Assembly: GCA_900708905.1 (NCBI GenBank)
Contig: CAADRB010000001.1
Location: forward strand, 2,645,831 to 2,709,830
Length of the DNA: 64,000 bases
From: Hymenolepis diminuta
Lineage: Eukaryota; Platyhelminthes; Cestoda; Cyclophyllidea; Hymenolepididae
Reading direction: 5' to 3'
In this document: one piece after another, positions 1 through 12,518 of the stretch
Layout: the number at the start of each line of letters is the position of its first letter
Numbering within the stretch: the stretch's first letter is position 1
Position numbers and translations under genes: made by a program
The notes under the pieces: model-generated
Database searches by the model: none
Told to the model about the DNA's origin: nothing
The model's input: only the letters and a program-made list of their open reading frames with translations

Positions 1-284
1 ATGATTGCGCGTCCATTTATTTAATTAATCTCATTATTCAAAGCTCAAATAAGAGATGATATGCATATAAGAGAATGCACATTTATACACTCCTCCTATC
101 AAAATTTGGACATTTTCAGTTCAAATGTGGAAACTAATAAAATAATTTTCCTATATATCAGGATATTCGGATCCCTTAATGTGAACTCAGTTCTATATGA
201 TTGATACGCCTATTTAGAGAACTCCCGAACTAGTTATTTTAGTTTTTGAGATATTAAAGTTCGATTAGATGAAATCTAGCTAGT
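1..284. other. AT-rich non-coding spacer
   Basis: No open frame of useful length and no RNA gene is visible. Around 158-180 there is a short word (atatcagg followed by ggatcc) also seen at the start of a family E repeat near 60465, so a very decayed copy of that repeat may begin here. Otherwise nothing recognisable. Confidence 0.5.
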
Positions 285-345
285 TTATAGCAAATAACAG
301 TTCTGTAACTCTAAAGGTGGGAGTGGTGCTATCTCCCAATTCTTC
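285..345 (-). repeat. Dispersed repeat family D, copy 1
   Basis: Read on the minus strand this segment contains the words caccactccca and ctttagagttacagaa. Closely similar words occur at 12519-12600, 25070-25115 and 31000-31075. The shared core is an almost palindromic gtggcgccac-like box, then tcccatcttt, then a tacaga block about 10 bases further. This copy continues into sequence resembling the 12.5-kb copy (ttatttgc then a tata-rich stretch). It is probably the end of an old transposon or a MITE. No coding potential. Confidence 0.5.
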
Positions 346-689
346 TGCCTGCTATCAGACCCACTTAAACTTTTTGCTGAAATACGGGATTAACATAATA
401 AAATTGAATCAAGTCCTTTGATCTTGAAAACTGGCATTTATTAACATTGTCAGCCGACCACCTCCAAAGCTGAGTTCTAATCAGAAGGAACTCATGAAGA
501 TTTTTAAGATATGGAGGTCCTCATCGCAACACGATGTGATTTTAGGACCACAATCCCTTAAGTAAATTTCTCCTATCAATAATATTCCGTTGCAAGCCAA
601 ACTTTCCGTTCAAATTTAACATTTAGTAAAACCTTTTGATCAGATGTTTTAAAAAAAGCTCATGCTATGGTATTTAAGAACGCGTAAAA

Positions 690-870
690 GTTACCAGCCC
701 GCTAAGATGTTCAGAAATCCGTTGTTTGGGTGAAAAGATGGTGATGTATCGCTTCGGATTTGAGTGCTTAAATCGATGCAAATACCGTCAAGAACTGTTA
801 TGCAAAATTTAAGGACACCGGATCTGCATTATATTCCCGAGTCGGTCATTAAACTTCCGAAGAACGCATA
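690..870 (+). repeat. Dispersed repeat family A, copy 1
   Basis: Shares an ordered series of words with segments near 3930, 13490, 42960 and 46960: gttcagaaa, then gttgtttgggtgaaaagatgg, then a block containing aatcgatgcaa and aagaactg, then a cccgagt word followed by a tta-rich part. The order is kept but each copy has many substitutions and small indels, which suggests an old interspersed repeat. Translation of the aligned part gives no long frame, so it is not treated as a gene. Confidence 0.5.
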
Positions 871-2940
871 TTTATTATTCTACTTTCAAACAGAAGCATC
901 AGACTTTGTGTCTTGTGTTTTTATAAAAGAAGCTAATTAACAATTAAATTGCCTCATTCTGAAGATATCAAATTTTTTCATAATCTCTATAACTTTATAT
1001 AATGACATACATCTTTCATATGTCTAAATTTCCACAGGAAAATCCTAATTGCTGGATGGTGGTTGAATGTTCTTAAATTCAATGGTAAAGATCCACTAAT
1101 CATACTTATTAACGTCGTGGGGGCTGTCCTTTCTGAATATATTTGAGTTTATTTTACTTTACTTAACTTAATCCTTAAGATGTTATCTCAAAAGACAGTG
1201 ACCCCAGTGTGATCTGTAAATCCAATGATCAAATAAAGTTCATTTACGCATTGAGAGTAATCTTCAATAAGGTTGTATTACTACTTGCTTTAAATTTATT
1301 GTGGCGTTATGGAGCTGTGTTTGTTCTTTTCAGTTTCAGCCTACAAATCCAGTTACATTTATAGTGAACGAACTCACTAATCCGAACCCCAAAAAGATTG
1401 GACTGGTACCACCACCATCACCATATTTGAACTTGCGTAAATGGAAATGTATGCTATTCCTTCCACTTTTAAACAAATTGAAATCGATTTGTGGTATATG
1501 TGCCAAGATATGGTAAGCTTTTATTTGCGAAACTTACATCCTGTATAGTCGCCAATTATATAATAATATGCAGATATTAATATAATCAAAACTACTCATT
1601 GAGATATGCTATGGCTGCAGTTGCTCAGGCCTAAAAGGCAGAAGATTTGATGATAAAAAAATTTTATTTGAACCTTTTAAGAAGGTAAAACAGTCACTAT
1701 ACATATGGGATTGATTAGTTAACTGGTTAACCTTCATTTCTCATGTTAGAAACAGTTAGCATCGATGACTTCTTGTTTTAGTTTGTGGAAAAGACAGGCT
1801 TTAAATGTTTTTCGGGTAAAATATCCAAAAATCATAGATTAATTACTACGTATACATGGCGATTGAGAAATAAATTTCGTACTTCTAAACTCAAATAATT
1901 CATTTTAACAAACATTAAAATAATAACCAAGTACTAGAAGAATACATATAATGCGAAGTTTTATTTGAAATTTTTATTTTACATAAGGGTTCACCTGCAA
2001 TTTCTTTCGGCACTCTGTTGTAGAATTTGTGACCTTGAGTTTTGCATGATAGCTCTGGACAGTTTTTGTATCGATCCGTCGTCATATTTGCGCTCGAACA
2101 GCTGGTTTCCGTGCTTCATAGTGTGATGATAACTTGGCCCGTTTCTGGACATTTAACCGCCTGAAGATCTCTATTAGAAGTTACATCTCAGTCACTCTTT
2201 TGTGGGCAAATATTTCGCTAATATGCCTACACACCATGAAATAATCGTATTGGATAAAACAATTGCAGCAGTACATTTACACCGAACTACAGTACAAGTT
2301 TAATCTTAAAAGCTTTCGCAATTATTGGGAATTCATACAACTCACCGTATCACTTTATCCATTATAAGGGTGTTTTTATTCTCGCTTTCGTCACCAATTC
2401 ATTCCCCTGTTTATGCATACGTCATCATTATTTGTGCGACGGTTGTAATTCCTAAGCCTTCCCATTTGTTTGTATTCCTATTTATCTTATTAAACGAAGT
2501 AATAGCAACTTGCATATATCCATTCTATTCGAAACCCCAATATTATACGGCATTCGGGGCGAGAGGTCTATTATTCAGAACGTTGTAGCTAGTAAATTTT
2601 TTTCCACAAATCTTAAGACTGAATGAGAGGGAATGGCATGTTTACATTTAGGACTGCTGTACCATTCCGGGAACCTAGATTCTACATGTGGTATTGTGGT
2701 AAATACGCAGATGAGCGACGTGTATTTGGCGCACAATTGTCATATCAATAAAAATGACAGTGATAATTATAGCAAGAAATGGGAATAATAGCCTCCAACC
2801 CCTTTGAAAGGGAGATATCCAAGAGGAGGAAATGGAAAATATCATGAGTATCTGATTTGGCGGGCATGTATTTCACCGCTGTTCTGCCAGTATGGAAAGT
2901 GGATCACAATCTGAGGTTAGGGAAGTGAAATGGGAACAAT
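871..2940. other. AT-rich spacer with short chance frames
   Basis: Holds open frames of 71 codons (1301-1516) and 87 codons (2325-2588). Neither has recognisable motifs, and both are of a length expected by chance at this base composition over 64 kb. At about 1604-1655 the words atggctgcagttgctcagg and aaaaggcagaaga resemble the 3' part of repeat family G at 34030-34070. Nothing else is recognised. Confidence 0.5.
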
Positions 2941-2954
2941 TATCATTATAAAAA

Positions 2955-3060
2955 GTCAGTGGATAGTGCCTACACCTGCCAGGTTAGAGATCACGATATC
3001 AATACTCATCGGTGCACATCCAGTGATGTGAATGAACATCACATTGATTAGCTCTTCTCA
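2955..3060 (+). repeat. tRNA-derived SINE fragment, copy 1
   Basis: Contains ggttagagatcacgat, atactcatcggtgcac and a cagtg-gaatg segment. These are shared, in order, with copies at 8411, 12075, 51434 and the minus strand at 14965. The shared block resembles the second half of a tRNA (internal B box region, with other copies reading ggttcgatac). The A-box half is degenerate here. It is non-coding and diverged, so a fossil. Confidence 0.6.
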
Positions 3061-3929
3061 ATAAAATGGATAGTAGAATATTATCCTCTCACCTAAGCTG
3101 CTCTTTCCTCATGTTAGTTATGTATTAGAAGATCTGTACATATCAATCAATTCTGAGGTCAGAACTCAATGGGGTGTCAAATATAGCCATGGAATCAGAT
3201 AATAGCAATTTAAGTGCAGATAACAAACTAGGGCAATAAAGTAAAGTTTGTGTTACAGGGTGATATTACCTAATGAGATTTGATTTATTTTATGTGAGTT
3301 TCTGGACTTCCGAAAATGGACAAACTAATATCAGCCGTCGTGTTTTCTTGGCTTGATATCTATTCAGTAGAATTCATATTAAAACATTGCCGCCTTCTAT
3401 AAGCGATTCAAATGTTTTGAACCGATGATTCAAGAGTTAATAAGTCTTGTTGGTTCCCCGTTTGAAATATCATTGGATCAATGAAATTAGCATTTCTTTT
3501 CTAAGGGTAATACACAGACTTGCAAATGGCAAATAACTGCTCTTGGAATGAAAACGATGACTTTACGTAATTCAAAGTGTTTGGAACGAACATTTATCAT
3601 ATTACTTAACGAAGATTGCCAGATGTGATCTATCGGCTTTAACTGTTCACACCTTTGATGCCATATTAGCGTCATTGGCGGTCGAACCTATTCGTATTGG
3701 CTTAGCATCTTGTCACTAGCATTTGGTCTTTTTTATTTTCTTGACCCCTTTCTCTCGGGTGAAAGATCATATGATTAATATGATGGTTTATGAGGTTAGA
3801 AAGTAGCCAAGACTGGATCATATGCGAAAGATGTGCGCATACTCATACTTTGCTTAAAAGACATGATACCTAAGGTGATTGAAATGTAGCTCTGTAAAGA
3901 TTACTGAATGTTCAAATGTTCATGAACGA
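3061..3929. other. Non-coding spacer, nothing recognised
   Basis: A 62-codon minus-strand frame (3487-3675) has no identifiable motif and looks like chance. No RNA gene, tandem repeat or transposon end seen. Confidence 0.5.
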
Positions 3930-4140
3930 GCCAAGTTATCGTTACACCATGTAGTTCAGAAAACATTTCCTCTAATTCAGTGATGAAGAAACATTTTGGA
4001 AGTAGATGCTCAAATAGATGCAAGAACTGCCAAGAATCATCATGCAAAGCGCAGGGCTAGGAGTTCTGTGAAGTCCTGAGTGGCTCAGGAGTCTGCAAGC
4101 GAAAGTTTATGTATAATTCAAGGCTGTTAAAGAATTTTTT
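3930..4140 (+). repeat. Dispersed repeat family A, copy 2
   Basis: Shows the family A words in order: gttcagaaaac, then gctcaaatagatgcaagaactg, then catgcaaagc, then a ttctgtgaagtcctgagtgg block. It aligns by eye with copies at 690, 13490, 42960 and 46960. The preceding gccaagttatcg word also occurs at 23344, which may mark a further, more decayed copy there. Confidence 0.55.
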
Positions 4141-4931
4141 ACAAATAATTGAATTATTTCATATTTTAATACGGAGGTTATTTCTCAATTATTTCTGTTT
4201 ACAACTTTGAATCTTGGAATGGAGAACAGTAATAGGGCATTTCATTTCATAGAAATGAGTTATGCTTGGCATATTGAGAGCAGTCAGTATTGACCAACTC
4301 TACTGGACTAAAGTGGGCAGTATTAAGAAAAGAAAGACTAACCTATCAATTCCAATTCCGATTATTACATGATAAACACAAGCGAATTCATCCTCTGAAA
4401 CTCCTCTGTTTTCTCATGTTGATAAAATATACAAAATACATAAACTGTGGTTCATTGGGTGGGATATCACCGTATGGACATTTCTTTATAGATCAAAATA
4501 AAACGCTGCATTTAAATGCATAAAATCGCTTAAGTCGGTAACTAACTAGTCAATTTACTATTTTACCGCCAATTTGCTATGTTGCCGCCAACCCGTATTT
4601 ACCAGAACTGGATGTGTGAGAAATGAAACAAGATCATGAATGTGACCAGCGATGAGTGGAGTCACCTGCTAGATTCATGCATATACTGGAAAGGAAATGA
4701 ACATTCAAGAACATCTGGATCAGTTACCACGGCAATGCCTGTAGTACGACCAGTCATGTTGTCTATCTATGATTAACGTTCTATATATAAGCCTACATGG
4801 TTATTACATTTGATTGAGGATTAAGCTGATGATGCAATGCACTAAGACTTTTAATAAACTCTGATTATTTGATTTCACTCTTACAAAGTAATTGTCAGAC
4901 GTTCAGACGTCTTTCAACTCTTCCCCCTTCC
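4141..4931. other. Non-coding spacer
   Basis: A 77-codon frame (4290-4523) has no recognised motif. A small imperfect direct repeat, ttaccgccaatttgctatg then ttgccgccaa, lies at about 4562-4590. Nothing else is recognised. Confidence 0.45.
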
Positions 4932-4981
4932 NNNNNNNNNNNNNNNNNNNNNNNNNNNNNNNNNNNNNNNNNNNNNNNNNN
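4932..4981. other. Assembly gap, 50 N
   Basis: A run of exactly 50 N, a size that may be a placeholder. The 67-codon frame that appears to cross it is not a supported gene. Confidence 0.95.
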
Positions 4982-6410
4982 ACACTTCCAAGATAAGGTC
5001 GAAGCTTATGGCCTCAGCTTAATCATCCCTGCTAATAGTAATTCCAATATTATAATTCCTGAGCCTATTTAAGAAAGCATCTTCTAAACCCGTCTTGGGT
5101 GAGAACCTCGAATTCTGCTAGACTCTTTTTAGTCATTCTATTCACTGTGCGTGCAACGATGGACACTGGACCTGTGACTTATCATGAAAAAGAACATGTT
5201 AATCACTGCGCCATCCTGCCAAAGAATCTCTCTAAGACTTTCCAAGATTAGTCACGATTGCAAACACAGCTATCTTCTTCCAATCAAGAAAACTGCACTT
5301 GATTAGGTGGGGGTAATAGCAAGCATTATTAGGCCAGAAAAATTTCACATATTTCTCCCTCTTGTTCTTTTAGTAGTAATCCAAATGTGAAAAAGCAGCC
5401 TATCTCTCTATTTAAGCCTTACCTTCAAGCATTACAAATGAGAAATATTGAGGATGACTGTACAAAATTTGGTAAGTCGAGAGAAGAATAAAGCTTAACC
5501 GTTCTATGCGTACCCCTAAAAACGCAGGCACACCAATCCTCTTATTTGCTTGAGTGCTATAATCCGGGAAATACCAATCTTAAATAAAGGGGTTAAACCG
5601 ATAAATTGAGTTAGAATTCCTGCAGCTAACTGGAACATCCACAGCATTAAAGTGCTTACAGTAAATCATATGGTGACTAAATCCCCATCTCAGATCCCCT
5701 TATTATCAGTCCCAAATTTGCCCTAAGTTGAAAGTTAGAAGAATAACTGAATATGTCTACTAGGTACATACAAGAGTAAAGGATAATTCATACATGTAAG
5801 AGAGATATCTAGAGCATAATGAGAGCCAAGTAGGATGGGACTGGACTTTCAAATATTAGAAGTACAAAGGGGGTTTTACAGGCCATTTATTAATACGAAT
5901 CAATTAATTACACGCTATTCTATTTAAGATCCCATAAAAGTTATGACCATTGACATATGTTCCCAATTTTAGAAGTAAAACGGTATCAAATTAGGCGTGA
6001 ACATACACAGTGAATGAGGAATAAATGAATGGAATGATTAATGGTGAAGTTGTGAGAATGAGTCATCTTAAAAAGAATGAAAATGTGACAAAGAGGAGGC
6101 AAAAATAAGAGGTTATAAAGGAATAGGGATTATTTTAAAAACATCTTTAAATAATCAAAATCTATTCGTGTAAGAAAAGTCAATGAAATAATTGCAGGTA
6201 TTTTAAACGAGGGTATAAAATCAGTGTACTTGTTCTGTGAATTTCCAGCCGACTTCTATTTTCTTTTAGATGGAAAGTAGTCAATACGTATATTGCCACC
6301 CACATCAAATTGCTTAGATGCGCGAGTTAAGCCGAAAATCGGCAAGTAGGAAGCGCTAAAATTTTGCTGCTGATGATGCGAAAATTCAATAAAGTTCAAG
6401 ATGAGGTAAA
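4982..6410. other. AT-rich spacer, nothing recognised
   Basis: No open frame long enough to note, no RNA gene and no clear copy of the repeat families named elsewhere in this annotation. Confidence 0.45.
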
Positions 6411-6420
6411 AATTGGCAGT

Positions 6421-6508
6421 CACGTGTGACGAAAGTGTCAGCTGGTTCTGGTCAATTCTTTAAATGCACGTGGAAATTGGAGCCTAAGGAGGAATTATTA
6501 ACCACGTG
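6421..6508. promoter_or_regulatory. Cluster of three CACGTG E-boxes
   Basis: CACGTG is present at 6421-6426, 6467-6472 and 6503-6508, with CAGCTG at 6439-6444. CACGTG is the palindromic site bound by Myc/USF/CLOCK-type bHLH factors. Three in 88 bases is a strong local excess in DNA of this composition. There is no adjacent gene, so a regulatory role is inference only; the block may instead be a GC-richer repeat fragment. Confidence 0.25.
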
Positions 6509-8129
6509 GCCACCCAACATTAATTCAGTTCGCAGTATGGACTAGGGCGAAAGTTGATTTTTCTAGACGCGGAGATAATTAACAATTGAAAGAGATAAAA
6601 TCACTGGATTTACCTCACTTTCAAATAGTAAATCAACCCTAGGAGTCTTCGGATTATGTTAATCCAAGAGCTTTCGTAAAACTTTAAGCATATGCAAAAT
6701 ATGCAGAGATAGAGAGGTAGAGTGCAATTTAAAGTCTTTTCATATGTTTTTCGGCTTGGGCAAGCATGCTATTCACATGCGTGTGGAATACGATGATGAG
6801 AATGACTAATTTTCTCCCAGCACCCTCTAAAACCCAACCTAAACTCCTCCATCTTTGAAACTCTCAATCCTACCATCTTCGCTATTTGAAATACACCAGT
6901 GAATCATTTTGCTGTTAGGGGATTATATGCCTGTATGGTTATCTAGAACAGAAAAGTTACAATTTTCATTTTCACTCTGCTTTTCTTTCGCGATTATTTT
7001 AGTGTTTATCAAATGATTGCGTTTATTGCTTTACATTTAAAAATACCCCACTCCGAATATTAATGACAACAATTTTGATTATTCAATAACTAAAACCGGA
7101 TAAATGGTGCTGACAACTTCATATTAAAAAGCTTGAATTTAACTATTTAACTGTGTTTAATGATTTGGTGATTGAAACAAAGTGCCTACATATATGAGCG
7201 GTAGATTACACCAATAATTAGATGTACTAAATAGGTGCAAACAAAATAGTACTTTCGTGAAATAGTTAAAGGTGTCAAGCCACTCACATCACTAGAACTA
7301 CAATCATTCATATGGTGATTTGTTCTCAGCTGAATTTCCAAAGTTGGATGTTCGCAGTCTTACAGCCTGAGTATCTATCAAAAATTTACGCTTGGCTCTA
7401 TCGTCAGGATTTAGTAACATAAAAGTTTCCTGAATATCAAACCCGCAAAGGTAAAACATCTGATTCTATAAATGCTTAAACTTCATATTTTGCTTAGAGG
7501 ACGCTCTATGGAGTTCATTAAGTTTAGAAAGACAATTTTCAACCATACAGGGGCATTTTCAAGTTGAACGACCTCTATGGAATAGATGATATTGTGGTTA
7601 ACGTGAACGTTGGCCAAGTTACAGTTTCGATTAACACTCAATGAATAGCTTCGATAAAATTTTGTCAAGAGCCCTGTAGAGAATGCGACTTTCTTATCAG
7701 AGGTGCTTCAGGATACTTCTTTACCCAAAATGAGATTTAATAAACAGTTCGCTTAAACTGACTTAACTCGTATAATTGCTTGGACATCTACTCAGCAACT
7801 CAGAATAAGTATAATAAAAAGGCTTCTACTGGCATAAACAAATTCGTAATGCATTTTTGAACCATTTAAAGGTATTCAAGTAAAAGTGAAAAAAATTAAT
7901 AGCTTGGTTTAGATCTTATTAAATGAGGTATCAATTTATCAAACTGTAAATCTCAATATAACTATGATAGTGAGAAAGACATCAAAACTAAATTCCTTAA
8001 ACTTGTGCAATTTTAAGATTTTGTGCATTCTCTCGTCATGAGATAAACTGTAACTAGTTTGTGAAAATGCATGCTAAAACATACTTCCATTCTTGAAAAT
8101 CAAATTTCCTGTTCCACATTTACTCAGTA
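6509..8129. other. Non-coding spacer
   Basis: A 61-codon minus-strand frame (7483-7668) looks like chance. Nothing else is recognised. Confidence 0.45.
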
Positions 8130-8159
8130 GACTTCAAAGGTAATTTCCATCTAAACAAA

Positions 8160-8801
8160 ATGACCTTAAGCGCCTCAAGTCATGAAAGTCTTTGGAGCAG
8201 AATACGCCAATTATTGCTTAAAATGACGAACATATTTCACATTCATCTCTTAATTAAGTTTGATATTGGCGGAACTGCAGTGCGATTGAAAATTTTAGCT
8301 CCCAATAAAGATCTTCAGACGTTGAAGTGTTTATCAACAAGTCATGAAGTCCGTAGTCTGAATGCAAAGATGGCGACAGAACACCTCAGATTGATTCAGA
8401 GATCGCAAAACAAACTCCGGTGGAAAAGCAGTGGCTGTGGCTACAAAATCAGATTTCATGGGTTCGATACTCATCGGTGCACACCCACCGGGTGGAATGG
8501 CCAACAGCATCAGTTAAGTCTGGTTAATGTTGTAATACGCTTTCCTAAATGGGCATTTTTTCTTGTTCATTTGTTAAACTCTCGAATAAATCCAAAAGAA
8601 TGGAGCAGGAGTTTTTTGAACAGCTGTTATCTAGGTAAACGTAGCCAAACACGATTATTTATTATGTATCGCATTTGTTTACGGAAGAAGTTTATTGTGG
8701 TTCCTGGTATAATGTATGGAAAGCTTAGCACTCAGTCAACGTATATAATCAAGGTGTGTCCCAATCAAAAGAATCTGTGTCGGGCTATAAAGAAAATGTG
8801 A
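8160..8801 (+). CDS. 213-codon open frame of doubtful coding status
   Basis: This is the longest uninterrupted ATG-started frame in the window. It encodes a basic protein of 213 residues with no family I recognise. There is no signal peptide and no obvious catalytic motif. A hydrophobic patch (VVIRFPKWAFFLVHLLN) lies near residues 124-140. The frame passes straight through a SINE copy (8411-8540, about residues 85-127) and through words shared with repeat family B at its start, so much of it is transposon-derived. At this composition a run of this length is unlikely by chance, but the repeat content is GC-richer and locally depletes stop codons. Most likely a fortuitous frame; an exonised repeat is the alternative. 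Confidence 0.15.
   Translation: MTLSASSHESLWSRIRQLLLKMTNIFHIHLLIKFDIGGTAVRLKILAPNKDLQTLKCLSTSHEVRSLNAKMATEHLRLIQRSQNKLRWKSSGCGYKIRFHGFDTHRCTPTGWNGQQHQLSLVNVVIRFPKWAFFLVHLLNSRINPKEWSRSFLNSCYLGKRSQTRLFIMYRICLRKKFIVVPGIMYGKLSTQSTYIIKVCPNQKNLCRAIKKM
8411..8540 (+). repeat. tRNA-derived SINE fragment, copy 2
   Basis: Contains gggttcgatactcatcggtg, whose first part is a near-perfect Pol III B box (GGTTCGATAC). A cacccaccgggtggaatggcc segment follows, matching the order in the other SINE copies. Upstream cagtggctgtggctac is a degenerate A-box half. Lies inside the 213-codon open frame. Confidence 0.6.
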
Positions 8802-11800
8802 TGCGCTAACTAAAAGCTTTAAATCCAATGGACGATTGAAATGAGAAGCACAAGGCATAGTCTGGTTAATATGTGTGTGTGGTTCTCTTAATCTGCAGCT
8901 GACTAACTGAATTTGATTAGATTTGACAGTTACAGACAGGGCACAAAGTATTGGACACCCTCAACAATCTGATTGCATGCATCAACAACGTGATTCGTAA
9001 GTATGTTTTAAACCATTCATTAACATTCATTCTAATCCCCAAAATTTGTATAACTTAATTTTTTTGTAAATGAAGAGGAATTGACATAATTTCTCATCCT
9101 GGTTATCCTCAGCAATAATTAATTGCGTCTTCCTTCTTATAGCCTCGGGTCATGACAGGTCGCTAAAGCCAAGTAGCGGTCTTATTCGATAAGATATGAT
9201 ATAATAAGATTTATAAACCTCAGAATATGAAGAAATATAACCACTATTAGTTTCTACGGTTCCTTTGATTTTTATGGTTCAATAATGGAAATTAAGATCA
9301 ACGAGTGATATCCCATACATCAAGAATGTTTAAAGAAGCTACCTCAACCTTCATCTTCTTTAAGGTATTGATTAGTGTTAAAAACGGTCAGATGTGGGTA
9401 AACAAACGACTATAAGAAAATTCAAGATGATAGGGAAAAGTTCGACGTTTGAATTATCGAAAAAGTGAAATGAAACAGATGCATAAACAGTAGATTGACT
9501 TGAATCAGCTTTTAAAAATCCTTTTTGTATTCATGCATCTAATTGCCATTTAGCTCTAGTAAGACCTACTCATGTTGCTCTCCTTCCGTTTTATCTCTAT
9601 GGTGAATTTGTTTCTAGAGTAGTAACTTTAAGTTAAGTCAGTTGCGGCTAGCCTATTTAAACACTATGCCTTGTTTGCCGAGATATTTCGAATACGCTGT
9701 TAAAAAGCTGAAATAAGATAAAAATCACAACCACATTCTCAAAACCGTTATGATTTGTGGTGTATAACTCTTAGTGGTCCATCATACGTATGAAACTTGA
9801 ATTTGCACTTCTATTCTTTATTCAGAAATTGTAAAATGGACATAAATGAAGAAATAATGGTAAAAAAGAGGAAATTGTTTGTAGATAAATTTATCTTATT
9901 TTAGTTACCATGGCAGAGCAAAAAATGTTAACTTTTGATAATAGAGAAGCATCCAAGATGTAGGAAGAGAAAGCTTTCTCTTAGGCAGGAGTATTTAAGC
10001 CATAGAAATTAAGGCTTCAAATTAATGTCCAACCTTAAGGAGATAAAATATTTAACCACTCATAGGAAAACGGGAGGAGGAGGAATTCTAATGGGGTCAT
10101 CCTGTTTAATCAAACGGAATAGATTTGAATATGAACAGCCTTTAAGACTGCTAAGGCTTCCCAAGTCCATTGCAGAAAGTGTTAGAAACATTTGGATTAA
10201 ATGGATGGCAGATATTTTGGAGTCGCTCAGAGAAGAAACGTGCATTCTGCCATCGCTCTTTCTAATCATCATTAGTCAGTCTGTTAGAGGATATTTTACC
10301 TTTTCTCTCGAAGCTTTGTCCTCAATACTAGGAAAAGTGGCTGAAAACTAATCCACGCTGCTATTGCAGCAAGGATAATAAATAAGGAAATAGAAATCCC
10401 AAATTTCGATCCGGATTTGCATTCATAAATCACTTTCCAGTATTCGTATTAATAATTGAAATTAATTGAACTTGTATTTCTAATAAATGTTCTTTTTCCG
10501 TATTCTCAGAGCTAAAATAATGCTTCCTAAATAAAGAAAAGGAAAACATTTTTCGAAAATGTTATTTAAATCCCTTAATAGAAATGCTGAACTTCAGCAT
10601 TTTTATCAATTAAAATGTAATAGAAATTAACCCCCCACTAGAAGACACTGATAGTCAAAATGAAAATTTTTAAATTCACTAATGATGTGTCTGGGTGATA
10701 AAAAATGACCCTCAGTACCACGGCTTTTAAACTGTCTGACTTGGTATTCTAATCTAATTTCCGGATTTTCTCAAATCAGGAACGAAAGTAAAATAAACAG
10801 ACTACCTTTTGGTGAGATAGTGTGAATGCAAAATCGTAGTCAGAAATTTAAGTGTCCGGTGTTTAACGGAAAAGAGCATGCTAAATTCGCAAAAACTTCA
10901 ATTACACTATCACAATTTCGGGCAAGGTGAAGGTCACGGTTATCGATTATATTCTTTCTCAGCTGTTTTTACTTAGCCCAAGCTACATAAGCGCCCTTAA
11001 TCAGGGCGGTTTATTCAGGTTCTCGAAATCCACCCCGTTCACCTTTTCTTAATTACAAACACCTATCACTAGCCATTGCATAGATTAAATAGTTTCTATC
11101 GGGAGTATTTATGATTTTAAACTTGTAGTTAAGTTGCCATCGCCTTAGAAATTCATCACTCGTATATTTATTCGTGAAAACCTGTCAGACTCGACCTAGT
11201 TTAGTGGGTAGGAGGATATTTGACATTTTTAATGTCAATAGAAGAGAGCAAATTATGCAGAGCTATGCTTTGTGGTGCCAAAATGGTATATCTTTGATAA
11301 TTGACAATGAAAGTTTGTGGGAGGATTAACTGTTGGAAGAGGGATAAGACAGAATAGGATTGAAGATGTCGATATGTGTGTAATGGTTTTAGTTCACCAG
11401 TTACTACGTTGGTTGCAACCATTCAGGAATGCGAAAAACATAATTTGATGATGGCTTTTCGAAGGATGAGGAAATAGATCATCACATATTTCTTTAAACA
11501 CCACGGTGTCAATGTACGCGGTGTAATTGGAAAAGAAAATGTCTGCGATCCAGTTGGCGATGACAGTCAATCCAGCCAATTAATGATATTGATTATCATC
11601 TACATTTTTCATACAGTTGCAGGATACTAAGGTAAAGCCACTTACAAGGCTAAAGATCTTCCATATAGTCCCTCCTAAATCGGAAGCCCATGGTCTGTGA
11701 ATAGGCAACACCTTATACATCAATGATAGAGTGAAAGTGAAATGGAAAAGGTGAAATAAAGAATAGAAGAGCGGAGAATGAAACATCTTGGAAATGATAC

Positions 11801-12074
11801 ATAAATCGAATTATGTTACTCTGAGTTCTGTTAACTGTCAAGCGTCTGTTGTTAGTCTGGTGGGTAAACAATAAAAAGTGATCACGTGACAGTTAAAGCA
11901 GAAGTGGTATGTGAGTCAACATGTGCATGTTCGCTTTTGCATGGTCTCAGCAAATTCATACTGTAGATGAATCAGCCGCATGTCCGCCGATTAGTTGAGT
12001 CGCGCTAATGCTGTCTCCTATCAAATATTTCAATTTTATAATGAAAATAATAACAATAATAAGATCCCGCCGTG
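8802..12074. other. Non-coding spacer with several chance frames
   Basis: Open frames at 10025-10351 (+, 108 codons), 11201-11422, 11394-11579 and 11580-11786 (all minus) have no recognisable domains. The 108-codon frame is the best of these (a leucine-rich middle, no motif) but I do not support it as a gene. No RNA gene or transposon end is seen. Confidence 0.45.
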
Positions 12075-12190
12075 CATCGTTGGCACAACTATTAACGGGT
12101 TCGGCTGCCAAGTTAAAGATCACGGTTTCGGTATCCGTCGGTGCAAGCCCAGTGAATGGACAGATCAGCCCCACTGGTCAAATCTGGCCA
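12075..12190 (+). repeat. tRNA-derived SINE fragment, copy 3
   Basis: Has both halves of the SINE head: ttggcacaactattaacggg (A-box side), then gccaagttaaagatcacggt, ttcggtatccgtcggtgcaa (B-box side) and cccagtgaatggacagatc. The spacing between the A- and B-like parts is as in a tRNA. The short frames across it on both strands are shadows of the repeat. Confidence 0.65.
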
Positions 12191-12518
12191 ATAAAGAGAG
12201 AAGCAGAAATCGAGCTTCTCACATAAGGGATGTTGGAAGGCGACCTCCTAATTGGGCTCTGAGGTTGCTTTAAGACCATACTATTGGCGAATAACAAATA
12301 ATTATAATTTTTATTGCATTTCTCCAATCGTGGTCTTGCGAAGTTACATAAAGGACTAAGACACTTCCATCGGATCAATACACCTGGCCTTGAAAGCATG
12401 ATACTTTCCCAAACGATTGGGAAAGTAAACGAAATATGTAAGTTTTTCAAACCAGCTCATATTCGTCTGATTGCAAACGAACTTGCATGTCAAAAGTAAT
12501 TTAGGTTAAGGATCAGGT
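12191..12518. other. Spacer after the SINE
   Basis: Holds two overlapping short frames on opposite strands (12178-12450 minus, 12314-12499 plus) without motifs. May include the 3' body of the SINE, but I cannot align it to the other copies. Confidence 0.4.

Noticed and set aside
10025..10351. 108-codon frame with a leucine-rich middle
   Set aside because: No motif, and an overlapping frame on the other strand is similarly open; no evidence for a gene.
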